From positions 1 to 29,994 of the forward strand of contig LRSR01009075.1 of NCBI GenBank assembly GCA_001579985.1: 29,994 nucleotides of DNA, read 5' to 3'. The notes under the pieces are model-generated. The model searched no databases and was not told the origin of the DNA. It was given only the letters and a program-made list of their open reading frames with translations. This stretch comes from Hypsibius dujardini. Taxonomy: Eukaryota; Tardigrada; Eutardigrada; Parachela; Hypsibiidae. The position numbers and the translations under genes are program-made. Positions 29,937-29,994 of the stretch are shown here, one piece after another (position 1 is the first letter of the stretch; each line of letters begins with the position of its first letter).

Positions 29937-29994
29937 GGTCTGTCTGTGTGCGTGCGGTCTGTCTGTGTCTGTCTGTCTATCTGTCTATCTGTGT
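29937..29994. repeat. (TGTC)n/(TATC)n microsatellite at window end
   Basis: TGTC units shifting to TATC, cut by the window edge. Confidence 0.9.

Larger units (their letters stand above)
28889..29994. other. 5' flank of the LysM gene, no further gene seen
   Basis: Contains the TGTC tract 29023-29054, a T-rich stretch (29578-29735) with repeated tttagtt words, and the terminal (TGTC)n tract. Open frames are short and unlike proteins. Confidence 0.45.

Noticed and set aside
1-29994. tRNA or rRNA genes
   Set aside because: A visual check for T-loop-like GGTTCRA words with matching cloverleaf arms found no convincing candidate. A tRNAscan-type search would be decisive.

Overview
This is eukaryotic genomic DNA from an invertebrate animal. 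Every gene I can reconstruct lies on the minus strand and is split into short exons by mostly small introns (59 to about 240 nt). Intergenic DNA is rich in (AC)n, (TGTC)n and (GA)n microsatellites, minisatellites and foldback elements. The main gene is a glutamate-gated chloride channel (GluCl), a protostome family. A tardigrade or another ecdysozoan is my best guess, but that is inference and nothing here fixes the species.

Layout, left to right. (1) 161-1228: the first two coding exons of a GluCl gene (copy L) that runs off the left edge. (2) 1229 to about 13151: spacer with microsatellites, tandem repeats and blocks similar to DNA upstream of the second copy. (3) 13152-18077: a complete GluCl gene (copy R), 14 coding exons and about 616 aa, with Cys-loop, loop-C cysteine pair, PAR anion filter and four membrane helices. 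(4) 18078-25027: spacer with a 288-bp foldback element (18685-18972), tandem repeats and an ~836-bp terminal-inverted-repeat element (23771-24606). (5) 25028-25572: a three-exon gene for a small secreted 10-cysteine protein. (6) 26508-27360: 3' exons of an RNA-recognition-motif (RRM) protein gene whose 5' end I could not place. (7) 28034-28769: a complete three-exon gene for a small secreted LysM-domain protein, with a likely intron in its 5' UTR. (8) 28889-29994: non-coding flank ending in a (TGTC)n microsatellite.

The central story is a direct tandem duplication of the GluCl gene. Both copies share exon 1 and exon 2 structure, intron phase and a non-canonical GC splice donor after exon 2, and they keep colinear similar blocks in their upstream DNA. 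Copy R has a second probable GC-AG intron. The other genes show no obvious functional link to the channels or to each other. All coordinates and splice sites were worked out by eye from reading frame, splice consensus and family similarity; no alignment or database search was run.
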